Assembly: GCA_030037955.1 (NCBI GenBank)
Contig: JASHPT010000081.1
Location: forward strand, 1-38,119
Source of the DNA: Thermoplasmata archaeon
Lineage (GTDB): Archaea > Thermoplasmatota > Thermoplasmata > Lutacidiplasmatales > UBA184
Length of the DNA stretch: 38,119 nucleotides
Direction of reading: 5' to 3'
Notes under the pieces: model-generated
Database searches by the model: none
What the model was told of the DNA's origin: nothing
What the model saw: the letters and a program-made list of their open reading frames with translations, nothing else
Part shown: positions 1 to 9,411 of the stretch, one piece after another
Numbering within the stretch: position 1 is the stretch's first letter
Layout: each line of letters starts with the position of its first letter
Program-made: the position numbers and the translations under genes

Positions 1-1
1 C

Positions 2-928
2 GTCACGTATGCCGTTCCGAAGCAGCTCATCCCGCTCGCCGGGAAGCCGATGCTGTACCACGTTCTCGACCTTCTCCCGCCCTCCGTCGAGGAGGCCGTC
101 CTTGCGACGGGGTACAAGGCCGACGAGATCGGACGATACGTCACCGAACATCCTCCGAAGATCCCGGTCCGGATGGTCGCGGAGACAGAGCCGCTGGGCA
201 CGGGGGGAGGCATGCGGAATGCCGGCGGGGAGATGTCGGACCCCTTCCTGCTGCTGAACTCTGATGTCATCGCGGCCTTCGACGTGGCGGCACTCGTGAC
301 GGCCCAGGAGGCTCACGGCGGTATCGGGACGATGACGCTGGTCGAGGTCGAGGACCCGACCCCGTACGGGGTCGCGGCCCTGGATGCCGACGACAAGATC
401 CTTCGGTTCGTCGAGAAGCCGACGCGGGAGGACGCTCCCTCCCGGTGGATCAACGCCGGGCTCGGTGTCTGGCGACGGGAGGTCCTGGCGCGGATCCCCG
501 CGCAGCCCCCGGTGAGTTGGGAGCGCGAGGTCGTGCCGGGCCTCCTCGCCGAGGGCGTCTACGCCTTCCGGGGCCAGGGATTCTGGGAGGATGCCGGGAC
601 CCCGGAGCGCCTGCTGCGCGCCCAGAAGTTCCTGTTCGAGGCCGGCCGCGGGGGCCGGCGCGCTCTTCCGACCGGGACCACGGGACGAGGGCCGGCCGCG
701 GTCGACCCCTCCGCGGCCGTCGAGGGCGCGACGTTCGGCGGTTCGGTGACGGTGGGTCCCCACGTGATCGTGGGCGCGGGGGCGTACCTCGAGGACTGCA
801 TCCTGATGGACCGGGCCACCATCGATGCCGGCGCGTCGGTGCTCCACTCCATCGTCGGGCCCCGGGCTCGGGTTCACGGCGGCCACCGCGTGGCGCACCA
901 GGTCCTGGGCGAGGGCGCCGAGGCGTAG
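2..928 (+). CDS. NDP-sugar nucleotidyltransferase (glucose-1-phosphate thymidylyl/uridylyltransferase type), 5' truncated by window edge
   Basis: Frame is open from base 2: VTYAVPKQLIPLAGKPMLYHVL..., nucleotidyltransferase motif; GTGGGMRNAG, LLLNSDV and a C-terminal left-handed beta-helix-like region. Confidence 0.85.
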   Translation, partial: VTYAVPKQLIPLAGKPMLYHVLDLLPPSVEEAVLATGYKADEIGRYVTEHPPKIPVRMVAETEPLGTGGGMRNAGGEMSDPFLLLNSDVIAAFDVAALVTAQEAHGGIGTMTLVEVEDPTPYGVAALDADDKILRFVEKPTREDAPSRWINAGLGVWRREVLARIPAQPPVSWEREVVPGLLAEGVYAFRGQGFWEDAGTPERLLRAQKFLFEAGRGGRRALPTGTTGRGPAAVDPSAAVEGATFGGSVTVGPHVIVGAGAYLEDCILMDRATIDAGASVLHSIVGPRARVHGGHRVAHQVLGEGAEA

Positions 929-936
929 CCCGGGCG

Positions 937-1980
937 CTATCCCGAGAACGCCGGCCCGGTCGCGATCACCTTGAGCGCCTTTTCCGGCTGGGCCGCGAGC
1001 TGGAAGGCCTCCGGCAGCTTGTCGAGCGTGAAGTGGTGCGTGACGAGGTCCCGGACCTCGAGCCGCTTGGCCCCGAGCAGCGAGTGGACCTCCGCGACGT
1101 CCCGCTCGGTCGTCGCGTAGGTCGGAAGGATCCGGATCCCGCGCAGGTAGAGCTGCTGCAGGTCCTCCTCCAGACGGCTTCCGGCCTCGGGAAGCCCGAA
1201 GAGGTTGACCGTGCCCCCGCGTCGGACCAGCGAGACCGCGAGCGGGACGGCGGCCGCAGCGCTGGTCGCGACGACGGCGAGATCGACCCCGCGTCCGCCC
1301 GTGGCCAGTTGAACGAGCTGTCGGACCTTCTCCGCGTTCCGCGGGTCCACGGTGGTGTCCGTGCCCCGCCGGCCGGCGGCCGTGCGGCGGAGGTTCGAGG
1401 GGTCGGCGCCTCCGATCCACCCGGCCCCCAGGGTCCGCGCGAGACGGGCATACAGGATGCCCACCGGGCCCAGGCCCAGGATCATGACCGAGGTTCCGGG
1501 GGGCAGCCCGACGGTCCGCAGCGCGGTGAGGGCGCAGCCCGCAGGTTCCAGCAGCGCTCCATCCTCCCAGCTGAGGGAGGGGGCGAGCGGGAGCACGGCC
1601 CCGCGGCTGACGTTCGTGGCGGGCACCCGGAACTGCTCGGCAAAGCCGCCCGGGTCCAGGTTGGTCTTGGTGTACGACGGACAGTAGGTGTACGCTCCGG
1701 CGAAACAGGCGGGGCAGGAGTAGCAGGGCACGTGGTGATGGGCGAAGACCCGGGCCCCGACGGCGAGGCCGGTCACGCCGGCGCCGACGGCCGCGACGGT
1801 ACCGACCGGTTCATGGCCGATGACCTGCGTCGCCCGGTAGTTTCCCTTGACCTTCTCGAGGTCCGACCCGCAGATGCCGCAGGCGGCCATCGCGACCACG
1901 ACCTCGCCCGGGCCCGGCGTCGGGTCCGGCCGGTCCTCCACCGTGACGCGCCCGGGGCCGGCGAGGAGTCCGGCCTTCAT
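937..1980 (-). CDS. Zinc-dependent alcohol dehydrogenase family protein (medium-chain dehydrogenase)
   Basis: MKAGLLAGPGRVTVEDRPDPTPGPGEVVVAMAACGICGSDLEKVKGNYRATQVIGHEPVG; structural Zn cysteines CYSCPACFAGAYTYC; start within the longer ORF 937..2751; 4-nt overlap with upstream gene. Confidence 0.88.
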   Translation of the reverse strand: MKAGLLAGPGRVTVEDRPDPTPGPGEVVVAMAACGICGSDLEKVKGNYRATQVIGHEPVGTVAAVGAGVTGLAVGARVFAHHHVPCYSCPACFAGAYTYCPSYTKTNLDPGGFAEQFRVPATNVSRGAVLPLAPSLSWEDGALLEPAGCALTALRTVGLPPGTSVMILGLGPVGILYARLARTLGAGWIGGADPSNLRRTAAGRRGTDTTVDPRNAEKVRQLVQLATGGRGVDLAVVATSAAAAVPLAVSLVRRGGTVNLFGLPEAGSRLEEDLQQLYLRGIRILPTYATTERDVAEVHSLLGAKRLEVRDLVTHHFTLDKLPEAFQLAAQPEKALKVIATGPAFSG

Positions 1981-3374
1981 CGGGCCCGCAGGGCCGCTCC
2001 GATGGCCGCGTCGAGGATCTCGACGCCTTCGTCGACTTCGTCCCGCTGGATGATCAACGGAGGAATGTACCGGACGGTGGACTTGCCGCACGGCAGCAGG
2101 ATCAGGCCCCGTTGGTATGCCTCGACCAGGATCTGGTCGCGAAGCGCGACGGCCGGCGCCTTCGATTTCGGGTCCTCGACGAACTCGGTCGCGACCATCA
2201 GGCCCAGGCCCCGGACGTCGCCGATGACCTCGTACTTGCGCTGGAGCTCCCGCAGGCGCTGGACCAGGTAGGCGCCCTGGACCCGGGCGTTCTCCAGCAG
2301 GTGCTCCTTGTCGATGACGTTGAGGACGGCCTGAGCCGCCGCGACCGACACCAGGTTCCCGCCGAAGGTGTTGGAGTGGGCGCCCTTGGCGGGATAGTCG
2401 AGGTCCTTGCGAGTGATGATCGCTCCGATCGGCAGTCCACCGCCGAGGGATTTGGCCGTCGTGACCACGTCCGGTACGACGCCGTGATGCTCGATGGCGA
2501 ACATCTTCCCGGTCCGGCCGATCCCGGACTGGACCTCGTCGTCGATGAACAGGATGTCCTCGTCGTCCAGGATCTTCTTGATCGTCGTGTGCCAGCCCTT
2601 GGGCGGAACGATGTACCCGCCCTCGCCCATCACCGGCTCGGCGATCATCGCCGCCACGTCGGAGGGCGGCACGGCCGTTTCGAAGTAGAGCTCCTTCAGG
2701 ATCTTCGCGCAGTAGAGGTCGCAGCTCGGATACGTGAGCTTGTACGGGCAACGGTAACAGTACGGCGGGGGAATGTGCGTGCCACCGCCCGTATGGGCGT
2801 TGAATCGCGCCCGCTGGACCGGCTTGGAGGCGGTCATCGCGAGCGACCCCATCGACCGGCCGTGGAATGCGCCGAGGAGTCCGATCACGAGCGGACGCTG
2901 CTTCTGCCAGCGGACGAGCTTGAGCGCGGCCTCGGCGCTCTCCGTCCCGCTGTTGGTGAAGAAGACCTTCTTCGGGAAGTCGCCCGGGGTAAGCTCCCCG
3001 AGTCGTTTCCCTAGGGTGGTCTGCGATTCGTAGTAGAAATCCGTCCCGGCGAAGTGCATCAGCCGAGCGGTCTGCTCCTGGACCGCCGCCACGACGTCCG
3101 GGTGGCAGTGACCCACATTGAGGACGCCCACGCCGGAGGAGAAGTCGAGCAACCGGTTTCCATCCGCATCCGTGACCCAGACCCCTTCGGCTTCATACGC
3201 CGCGATCGGGGAGGTCTTCGTCGTGGTCATCAGGTACTGTTCGTCGGCCGCCACGATCGCCCGGGCTTTGGGACCCGGAATGGGCGTCAGGATGCGGACG
3301 CCCCGTGACTTCGTCGGAGGCCGATGCGGAGCGGTGGCAGAGCTGGGCTTGCGCGAAGAAGAACCGGCGGACAT
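1977..3374 (-). CDS. Class III aminotransferase (4-aminobutyrate/acetylornithine aminotransferase family)
   Basis: FFTNSGTESAEAALKLVR, LFIDDEVQSGIGRTGKMFAIEHHGVVPDVVTTAKSLGGGLPIGAI (PLP lysine), HSNTFGGNLVS. Confidence 0.9.
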   Translation of the reverse strand: MSAGSSSRKPSSATAPHRPPTKSRGVRILTPIPGPKARAIVAADEQYLMTTTKTSPIAAYEAEGVWVTDADGNRLLDFSSGVGVLNVGHCHPDVVAAVQEQTARLMHFAGTDFYYESQTTLGKRLGELTPGDFPKKVFFTNSGTESAEAALKLVRWQKQRPLVIGLLGAFHGRSMGSLAMTASKPVQRARFNAHTGGGTHIPPPYCYRCPYKLTYPSCDLYCAKILKELYFETAVPPSDVAAMIAEPVMGEGGYIVPPKGWHTTIKKILDDEDILFIDDEVQSGIGRTGKMFAIEHHGVVPDVVTTAKSLGGGLPIGAIITRKDLDYPAKGAHSNTFGGNLVSVAAAQAVLNVIDKEHLLENARVQGAYLVQRLRELQRKYEVIGDVRGLGLMVATEFVEDPKSKAPAVALRDQILVEAYQRGLILLPCGKSTVRYIPPLIIQRDEVDEGVEILDAAIGAALRAR

Positions 3375-3559
3375 GACTACAACCGACCAAAGTTACGAGG
3401 GCACCGCATTAAAGGACTTCGTGGGCTCGGGTTCTCCTCGCGGCCGTTTTTGCGGGCGACACGCGGGCGGTGTCGCGATCCTCGGTCGAGGGCCGGCCGT
3501 GCCGGGTCCTTGATTAGGCCTTGACGCTCGCCGTCGGTCGACCGAAGGAGAGCGTCGTC

Positions 3560-4645
3560 ATGGCGACATCGCACACGAGCGCACTGTACCAGAGCATCCA
3601 CCGCCAGCCGGAGATCATTCGGGACGTCCTCACCCGGGAGGCCGAGCATGCGCGGGCGGCAGCCGAGATCCTGGCCGGCGCACGCCGTGTCTACCTCACC
3701 GGCACCGGCACGAGCAGCCACGCCGCTATCGTGACGGAGTACCTGTATCGCTCCCTCGGACTGGACGTGGAAGCTCGCACCGTTTTCGACTTCGCGAACT
3801 ACGGGCCCACGCCCCGGCGGGAGGACGTTGTGGTGGTCATCAGCCACCGGGGGGCCAAGACCTACGGGAACCGGGTACTCGAGATCGCCAAGGCTGCCGG
3901 CTCCCGGATGATCGGGGTCACGGGCTTCGATTCTCCGATGTCCATTCCCGAGGTGATCTTTCACACGGCGCCGCAGGAAAAGTCCTCGACCCACACGATG
4001 AGCTACACCGGGAACCTGACGGCCCTGTGGATGACGGGCCTCGCGTTCGCCGAGCGGGCCAGTGGCGCTCCGCATCCGCTGCGCCCGGTGCTCGAGAAGA
4101 TGCCCGAGACGGTGGCCGAGGTCGTCCAGCGCGACCATGTCCTCCAGCCGGTGGCCCAGGCGCTGGCGCGGTCCGGGCGGGTGGTGTTCGCCGGGGCCGG
4201 ACCGAACGTCCAAACTGCCCGCGAGGGCGCGCTCAAGGTCAAGGAATCGTCCTACCTCACCTCCGAGGGCTTCGAGATCGAGAACCTGCTCCATGGGGGA
4301 CTCCAGCCTCAGCAGCCCGGGGACGTGGGTGTCGTGCTGGTACCGCCGAGCGGGGCCTCGGCGCGCGCCACGGACCTTGTCCGGGCCCTCGAGCTCCTGG
4401 GAGCCACGATCTTAGTGGTGCACGACGAGTCGCAGCCGTTCGCGGTGCCGGCGGTCGAGGGAGTAACGCCGGCCCTCTCGACGTTCTTGCTCCCCTCGGT
4501 TCCGGAGCTGCTGAGCCCGATGGTCACGGTACTCCCCCTCCAGATGCTGGCGTGTCGAACGGCCGAGATCCGGGGAACGAACCCGGACTCGTTCCGCTCG
4601 GACGACCCACGGTTCAAACGGATCAACGACAGCTACAAGCTGTAG
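3560..4645 (+). CDS. SIS-domain protein (GlmS isomerase-domain-like sugar isomerase)
   Basis: VYLTGTGTSSHAAIVTEYLYRSLGLDVEARTVFDFANYG; KVKESSYLTSEGFEIENLLHG; ATG at 3560 preferred over ORF-track start. Confidence 0.82.
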   Translation: MATSHTSALYQSIHRQPEIIRDVLTREAEHARAAAEILAGARRVYLTGTGTSSHAAIVTEYLYRSLGLDVEARTVFDFANYGPTPRREDVVVVISHRGAKTYGNRVLEIAKAAGSRMIGVTGFDSPMSIPEVIFHTAPQEKSSTHTMSYTGNLTALWMTGLAFAERASGAPHPLRPVLEKMPETVAEVVQRDHVLQPVAQALARSGRVVFAGAGPNVQTAREGALKVKESSYLTSEGFEIENLLHGGLQPQQPGDVGVVLVPPSGASARATDLVRALELLGATILVVHDESQPFAVPAVEGVTPALSTFLLPSVPELLSPMVTVLPLQMLACRTAEIRGTNPDSFRSDDPRFKRINDSYKL

Positions 4646-4681
4646 GCCGAGGGCGACGCTCGAGCCGTCCGGGACGGCGTC

Positions 4682-5164
4682 CTAGCGGGCCCGGGCGGCC
4701 TTCCGATAGTCCTTCCCCATCGCGCGGGCGAATCGTTTCCACGCGACGACCGTCGTGCGTTCCCGCTCCTTCTTCGGCATCCGAAAGTACTCGACCAGCG
4801 CCGGGCGACGTCGCCACCAGAGCTCAAAGCGCGTCTTCTGGCCCGGGAGCGCGGTCAGCCGGTAGTCCCCGACAATGTGTGCGTGGTTTCCCGTCCGCTG
4901 CATGTGCCACGCATCCGGCGGCTGGAGATCCACTTCGTAGCGGGCCCAGTCCCAGCCCACGGGCATCCATTCGAGGTCCTCGAAGACGACCCGACGCTTG
5001 GTCCGCGACAGGATCCTTCGCTCGTAGGCCTCGCCCTCAAGGGCTGCATCCGTCGGCCGGAAGTCGGTGCACCAGCGATAGGCGAAGTCGAGCGGGACGG
5101 GCAGCGTGACCTGGACGTGGAACTCGGGCCCGGGTACCTCGGATCGGGTCAGATGCCGCGCCAT
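4682..5164 (-). CDS. SRPBCC/START-like domain protein
   Basis: 160 aa; FHVQVTLPVPLDFAYRWCTDFRPTDAALEG... typical polyketide cyclase/START-like N-terminus. Confidence 0.6.
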   Translation of the reverse strand: MARHLTRSEVPGPEFHVQVTLPVPLDFAYRWCTDFRPTDAALEGEAYERRILSRTKRRVVFEDLEWMPVGWDWARYEVDLQPPDAWHMQRTGNHAHIVGDYRLTALPGQKTRFELWWRRRPALVEYFRMPKKERERTTVVAWKRFARAMGKDYRKAARAR

Positions 5165-5252
5165 GGGGTTCGGGCGGGACGAGCCCGCACGGCCTCAAAG
5201 CCGTGTTGCCCGGCGGCTCGACCCTTGAGCCCGCGCGTCCGTGCCGGGCGAT

Positions 5253-5522
5253 TCACTTGGGCGGAGAACCGCCCGAGGCCGGCGGCTGAGCCGGCGGCGC
5301 GAGCGGCATTCCGAACATGCCCTGGTACGGGTGACCGGTGATGCCGGACATCAAGCGGTCGATGCCGATGAACAGCAGGGCAATCCCGAGCAGAAAGACC
5401 AGCGTCAGGACGGCGATCCCGGGAAAGACCAGCACGATGATGCCGGCGGCGATTGCGACGAGACCGACGACGATCGCCAGGGCGCGTGCCCATGTCGGCA
5501 GAGTCACGGTTGCAGCGGCCAT
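5253..5522 (-). CDS. Small multi-TM membrane protein (HdeD/DUF308-like)
   Basis: 89 aa, three hydrophobic segments, e.g. ALAIVVGLVAIAAGIIVLVFPGIAVLTLVFLLGIALLFIGIDRLMSGITG; TATA-like GGCTTATCG upstream on minus strand. Confidence 0.7.
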   Translation of the reverse strand: MAAATVTLPTWARALAIVVGLVAIAAGIIVLVFPGIAVLTLVFLLGIALLFIGIDRLMSGITGHPYQGMFGMPLAPPAQPPASGGSPPK

Positions 5523-5674
5523 GGAGGTACCTGCACCGACAACTCCCGCTCTGCGATAAGCCTACCTCTTTTCGAGGCCGCACCGACTCCTCGGGGCGGT
5601 CCGGTCCGGGCATCGTACGCACGTTTATGCCGCGGGCTGGGTTCCGGCGTCGCCCTCAGGGAGTGTAAGGAACC

Positions 5675-7273
5675 ATGACTGGACCCGGCGAAGCGTCAGG
5701 CGCCGCTGCGACAGGTACCCCCGCCGTAGGTGCGCGTCGGGGTTCGCCCGACTGGGCCGCTCTCGGCCAGCGATGGTGGAGCCACGTCGAAGTGCTGGCG
5801 AGTGACGCGATGGAGGGCCGCGACACGGGCAGCCCGGGATACGACCGGGCGGCCGACTACGTACAGCAGCACTTCCGTGCGGTGGGTCTGCAACCGGCGG
5901 GCACCGACGGGTTCCGCCAACGCATGGACTACCATGTGGCCCGGATCGACGAACCTCATTCCTCGCTCGAGCTGGTGCACGACGGCCAGAGCGTTCGGGT
6001 CGTGCTCGGGGAGGACGCAGTCCTCGGCCTCAGCTACGCTTCGGTCGAGAACGTGGACGCCGAGGCGGTCTTCGTCGGGTACGGGCTCAAGATTCCCGAA
6101 CTCCAGTATGACGACCTCGGGGAGACGGACCTCCACGGCAAGGTCGCCGTGTTCGTCACCGGGGGTCCCACCGACCTCCCCGGGCCGATCAAGTCCCATT
6201 ACCAGTCCTTGGACGAGCGCCGTCGCGCCATGCGCGCGGCCGGCGCCGTCGGAACCGTCGCCATTCCCAATCCCAAGGCGCTCGAGATCCCGTGGCCCCG
6301 GGTGGCCAAGTTCCGGTTCATGCCCCGGATGGACTTGGTCGAACTCGGTCCAATGGGTTCGCCACCACTGCCTTTCTCTGCGACGTTCAACACCGACCGG
6401 GCGGAGATCCTGTTCTCGGCGAGCGGCCATAGCCTCGCCGAGTTGCTCCCGTTGATCCAGGACGGAAAGCGCCTGCCGCGTTTTCCCCTCAAGCTGAAGA
6501 TCCGTGCCCACGTCGCGATGCACGTCACCAAGGTCACCTCCCAGAATCTGGCCGGAGTCCTCCCTGGCAGCGACCCGGCGCTCCGGAACGAGTACGTCGT
6601 GATCTCGGCTCACTTGGACCACGTCGGCATCGGGGAGCCGGTGAACGGGGACCGGATCTACAGTGGCGCGATGGACAACGCCTCCGGGGTCGCCTCCCTG
6701 ATCGAGGTGGCGCGGTCGATCGTGGAGAGCGGGCAGCGTCCGCGTCGCTCGCTGCTGTTCCTGGCCGTCACGGGCGAGGAGAAGGGGCTGCTCGGCTCCG
6801 AGTACTACGCGACCCACCCGACCGTGTCGGGCCCTATCGTGGCGGACGTCAACATGGACATGTACAATCCGCTCTTTCCGCTCCGCTACCTCGAGGTCCA
6901 GGGACTGGCCGAGTCCTCGATGGGAGACGACATCCGGTCGGTGGCCCAGGCCGCCGGGATCGAGGTCCAGCCGGACCAGGAGCCGGAGCATAACCGGTTC
7001 ATCCGCAGCGACCAGTACAGCTTCATCAAGACCGGCGTCCCGGCTCTGACGTTCAAGTTCAGCTACCTCCCGGGCACGCCCGAGGAGAAGATCTTCAAGG
7101 AGTGGCTGACGGTGCGATACCACGCACCGCTCGACGACCTGGAACAGCCGGTCGACCGGGCTGCGGCGGCACAGTTCGATGCCCTGCTCGAAACACTGGC
7201 ACTCCGGATCGCCAATGCCGAGCGGCGGCCGACCTGGAACCCGGACAGCTTCTTCCGACGGTTTGCGAAGTAG
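5675..7273 (+). CDS. M28-family metallopeptidase
   Basis: AHLDHVG, GAMDNASGVASLIEVAR, LLFLAVTGEEKGLLGSEYYATHP: zinc-ligand motifs of M28 aminopeptidases. Confidence 0.9.
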   Translation: MTGPGEASGAAATGTPAVGARRGSPDWAALGQRWWSHVEVLASDAMEGRDTGSPGYDRAADYVQQHFRAVGLQPAGTDGFRQRMDYHVARIDEPHSSLELVHDGQSVRVVLGEDAVLGLSYASVENVDAEAVFVGYGLKIPELQYDDLGETDLHGKVAVFVTGGPTDLPGPIKSHYQSLDERRRAMRAAGAVGTVAIPNPKALEIPWPRVAKFRFMPRMDLVELGPMGSPPLPFSATFNTDRAEILFSASGHSLAELLPLIQDGKRLPRFPLKLKIRAHVAMHVTKVTSQNLAGVLPGSDPALRNEYVVISAHLDHVGIGEPVNGDRIYSGAMDNASGVASLIEVARSIVESGQRPRRSLLFLAVTGEEKGLLGSEYYATHPTVSGPIVADVNMDMYNPLFPLRYLEVQGLAESSMGDDIRSVAQAAGIEVQPDQEPEHNRFIRSDQYSFIKTGVPALTFKFSYLPGTPEEKIFKEWLTVRYHAPLDDLEQPVDRAAAAQFDALLETLALRIANAERRPTWNPDSFFRRFAK

Positions 7274-7295
7274 CTCCGGGGTCCGGCGCACCCGT

Positions 7296-7871
7296 TCACA
7301 GCGCCAGGATGGCGAAGTAGACACCGAAGACGATCATGAGTGCTCCGGACACCCAGCCGATGTACTGACGGGTCCGCGGGTATCGCTGCACGCCGGTGTG
7401 CACGGCGAACGGAAACGCGACGATCCAGACCAGGATCGCCCCAAACAGGCCCCCGAGCAGGACGGCTCCTCCGATGTACGCGAACGCGAGACCGGCCGTG
7501 AGCCACCAGAGGATCTGGAAAGGGTTGGAGAGCCCCACGCCGAGCGCCGAGGAATACGCGGACAGCTGGTCCCGGGTCGTCTCCTCCGGGGCTGGACGAC
7601 GGGTGAACAATCGATAGGCGAAGAACAGCATGACAACGCATCCGAGGACGTACACGTACCGGATCACGAGCTCCACGTCCAGCTCGCGCTGGAGCAGGTA
7701 GACGACCAGCCCGAGGATCAGGTCCGCGCTGAAGGCGCCGAGCCCGGTGAGGAAACCGGCGCGGAAGGAGACGGCGGAGCGTGCGGCCATGAGGGCGTTC
7801 ATCGGTCCGGGTGGCGCGGCCAGAGAAAACCCGAGAACAACACCGAAGGCGGCTTCGAACAGGAGCGACAT
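7296..7871 (-). CDS. LysE-family amino acid exporter/translocator
   Basis: 191 aa polytopic; GFSLAAPPGPMNALMAARSAVSFRAGFLTGLGAFSADLILG; NPFQILWWL. Confidence 0.88.
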   Translation of the reverse strand: MSLLFEAAFGVVLGFSLAAPPGPMNALMAARSAVSFRAGFLTGLGAFSADLILGLVVYLLQRELDVELVIRYVYVLGCVVMLFFAYRLFTRRPAPEETTRDQLSAYSSALGVGLSNPFQILWWLTAGLAFAYIGGAVLLGGLFGAILVWIVAFPFAVHTGVQRYPRTRQYIGWVSGALMIVFGVYFAILAL

Positions 7872-8024
7872 CGGGCCTTCCGGGCTACCGCTTCCGTTGA
7901 AAAGTCGGTTGGGGCCCGATCCCCGCCCGCGTAGCCGCGCGTCGAACCGGGGCGTTATACCCCGTTGCGCTCCTCGGGAGGATCCCGGCAGGTTCGTCCG
8001 GCCGGGTCAGAGAAGGCCTCACGA

Positions 8025-9377
8025 ATGCGCCTCCAGGATTGGTGGTACACCACTCTCATGGGTACCCCGCTCCGGCTGCAACCGCCGCTCATGGGGAACA
8101 TTCGCACCGATGTGCTGATCGTCGGGGCCGGCGCTTCCGGCCTCGCCGCGGCACTTCGCCTCATGGACCAAGGCCTCGACGTCACCGTCATCGACCGCAA
8201 CGTCTGCGGAGGGAGCTCGACCGGCAAGAGCGCCGGGTTCCTTACGCCCGATAGCGAGCTCGAGCTCTCCCAGATCCTCCGCCGGTACGGACGACAGGGG
8301 GCGAAGGATCTCTGGGAGTGTGCTCAGTGGGGAGTGGACCGAATGGTCTCGACCATCCGGGAGCACGGGATCGAGGCGGACCTCCAGAAACAGGACTGTC
8401 TCTTCCTCGGCGAAGGGGACGGCGGCCCCAAGGAGATCCGGGACGAGCTCGCCGCCCGGACCTCGATGGGGTACCACGTCCGGGGGTACTCGGCGGCCGA
8501 GCTTCCCTCGATCATCGGGGCGGTCGGATTCACCGGGGCCGTCCGGTACCCGGACACCTACGGGGTGAACGGGCTCCGGTACGCCCAGGCCCTGAAGCAC
8601 GTCCTGTTGGACCATGGCGTCCACGTGTACGAGTCGACCGAGGCGATCGCCCTCGAGGGTCACACGGTCCGCACCCATCTCGGGAGCATCACGGCCGATC
8701 ACATCCTGTTCTGCGCGGACAAGCTGCCGCGCAGCCTGACCCCGTACTACTGGAACTACTACTACGCCCAGACCTTCCTCGCGATCAGCGAACCGCTGCG
8801 GCCCCAGGAAGTGGCGGCGATGTTCCCCGAAGAGCCGTTCCAGTGCTGGGACTCCCACTTCATCTACGCGTACTGGCGACTCACGGGCGACCACCGCATC
8901 CTCCTCGGCGGCGGCAGCCTGTGGACGACCTACGCCAAGGCGGACACCTGGACGGACCGGATCATCGACCGGGTCATTCGTCGGTTCCACGACCATTGGC
9001 CGCCGGCGCGCCACGCCCACTTCCGGCAATTCTGGATGGGTCGGATCGACATGACGCGCGACCTGATGCCGAGTGTCCTTCGAGAACCGACGGCGCCCTG
9101 GATCCACTATGTGCTCGGCTGCGTCGGTCTTCCCTGGGCGACGTTCTGCGGGGACTTCGCCGCCCGTCACGTGCTCTCCGAGACAACGCCCGACGACGCG
9201 CGGTTCTACCGGTACTTCGACGTCAACCGGCCCTTTGCGGTTCCCGTGTGGGCCGAGAAGCTGATCGGCAAGCGGATCTCCTTCGTCCTGAACCAATTCT
9301 ACGCGAAATACCGGCAGGTGGACCAACCACAGTCGGCCCAACCGCCCGGCGCGCCACCCGCTTCACCTAAGTTCTAA
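8025..9377 (+). CDS. FAD-dependent oxidoreductase (DAO family)
   Basis: DVLIVGAGASGLAAALRLMDQGLDVTVIDRNVCGGSSTGKSAGFLTPD dinucleotide-binding motif; ATG at 8025. Confidence 0.85.
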   Translation: MRLQDWWYTTLMGTPLRLQPPLMGNIRTDVLIVGAGASGLAAALRLMDQGLDVTVIDRNVCGGSSTGKSAGFLTPDSELELSQILRRYGRQGAKDLWECAQWGVDRMVSTIREHGIEADLQKQDCLFLGEGDGGPKEIRDELAARTSMGYHVRGYSAAELPSIIGAVGFTGAVRYPDTYGVNGLRYAQALKHVLLDHGVHVYESTEAIALEGHTVRTHLGSITADHILFCADKLPRSLTPYYWNYYYAQTFLAISEPLRPQEVAAMFPEEPFQCWDSHFIYAYWRLTGDHRILLGGGSLWTTYAKADTWTDRIIDRVIRRFHDHWPPARHAHFRQFWMGRIDMTRDLMPSVLREPTAPWIHYVLGCVGLPWATFCGDFAARHVLSETTPDDARFYRYFDVNRPFAVPVWAEKLIGKRISFVLNQFYAKYRQVDQPQSAQPPGAPPASPKF

Positions 9378-9411
9378 TACGAGGAACGGGTCCCGGGGCC
9401 GGGGTCCTCGC

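Noticed and set aside
445-2271. 608-aa plus-strand ORF
   Set aside because: Low-complexity Arg/Gly/Pro-rich antisense reading of the dehydrogenase and aminotransferase genes; high-GC artefact
5696-7324. 542-aa minus-strand ORF antisense to the M28 peptidase
   Set aside because: Antisense of a well-supported peptidase gene, composition typical of spurious GC-rich ORFs
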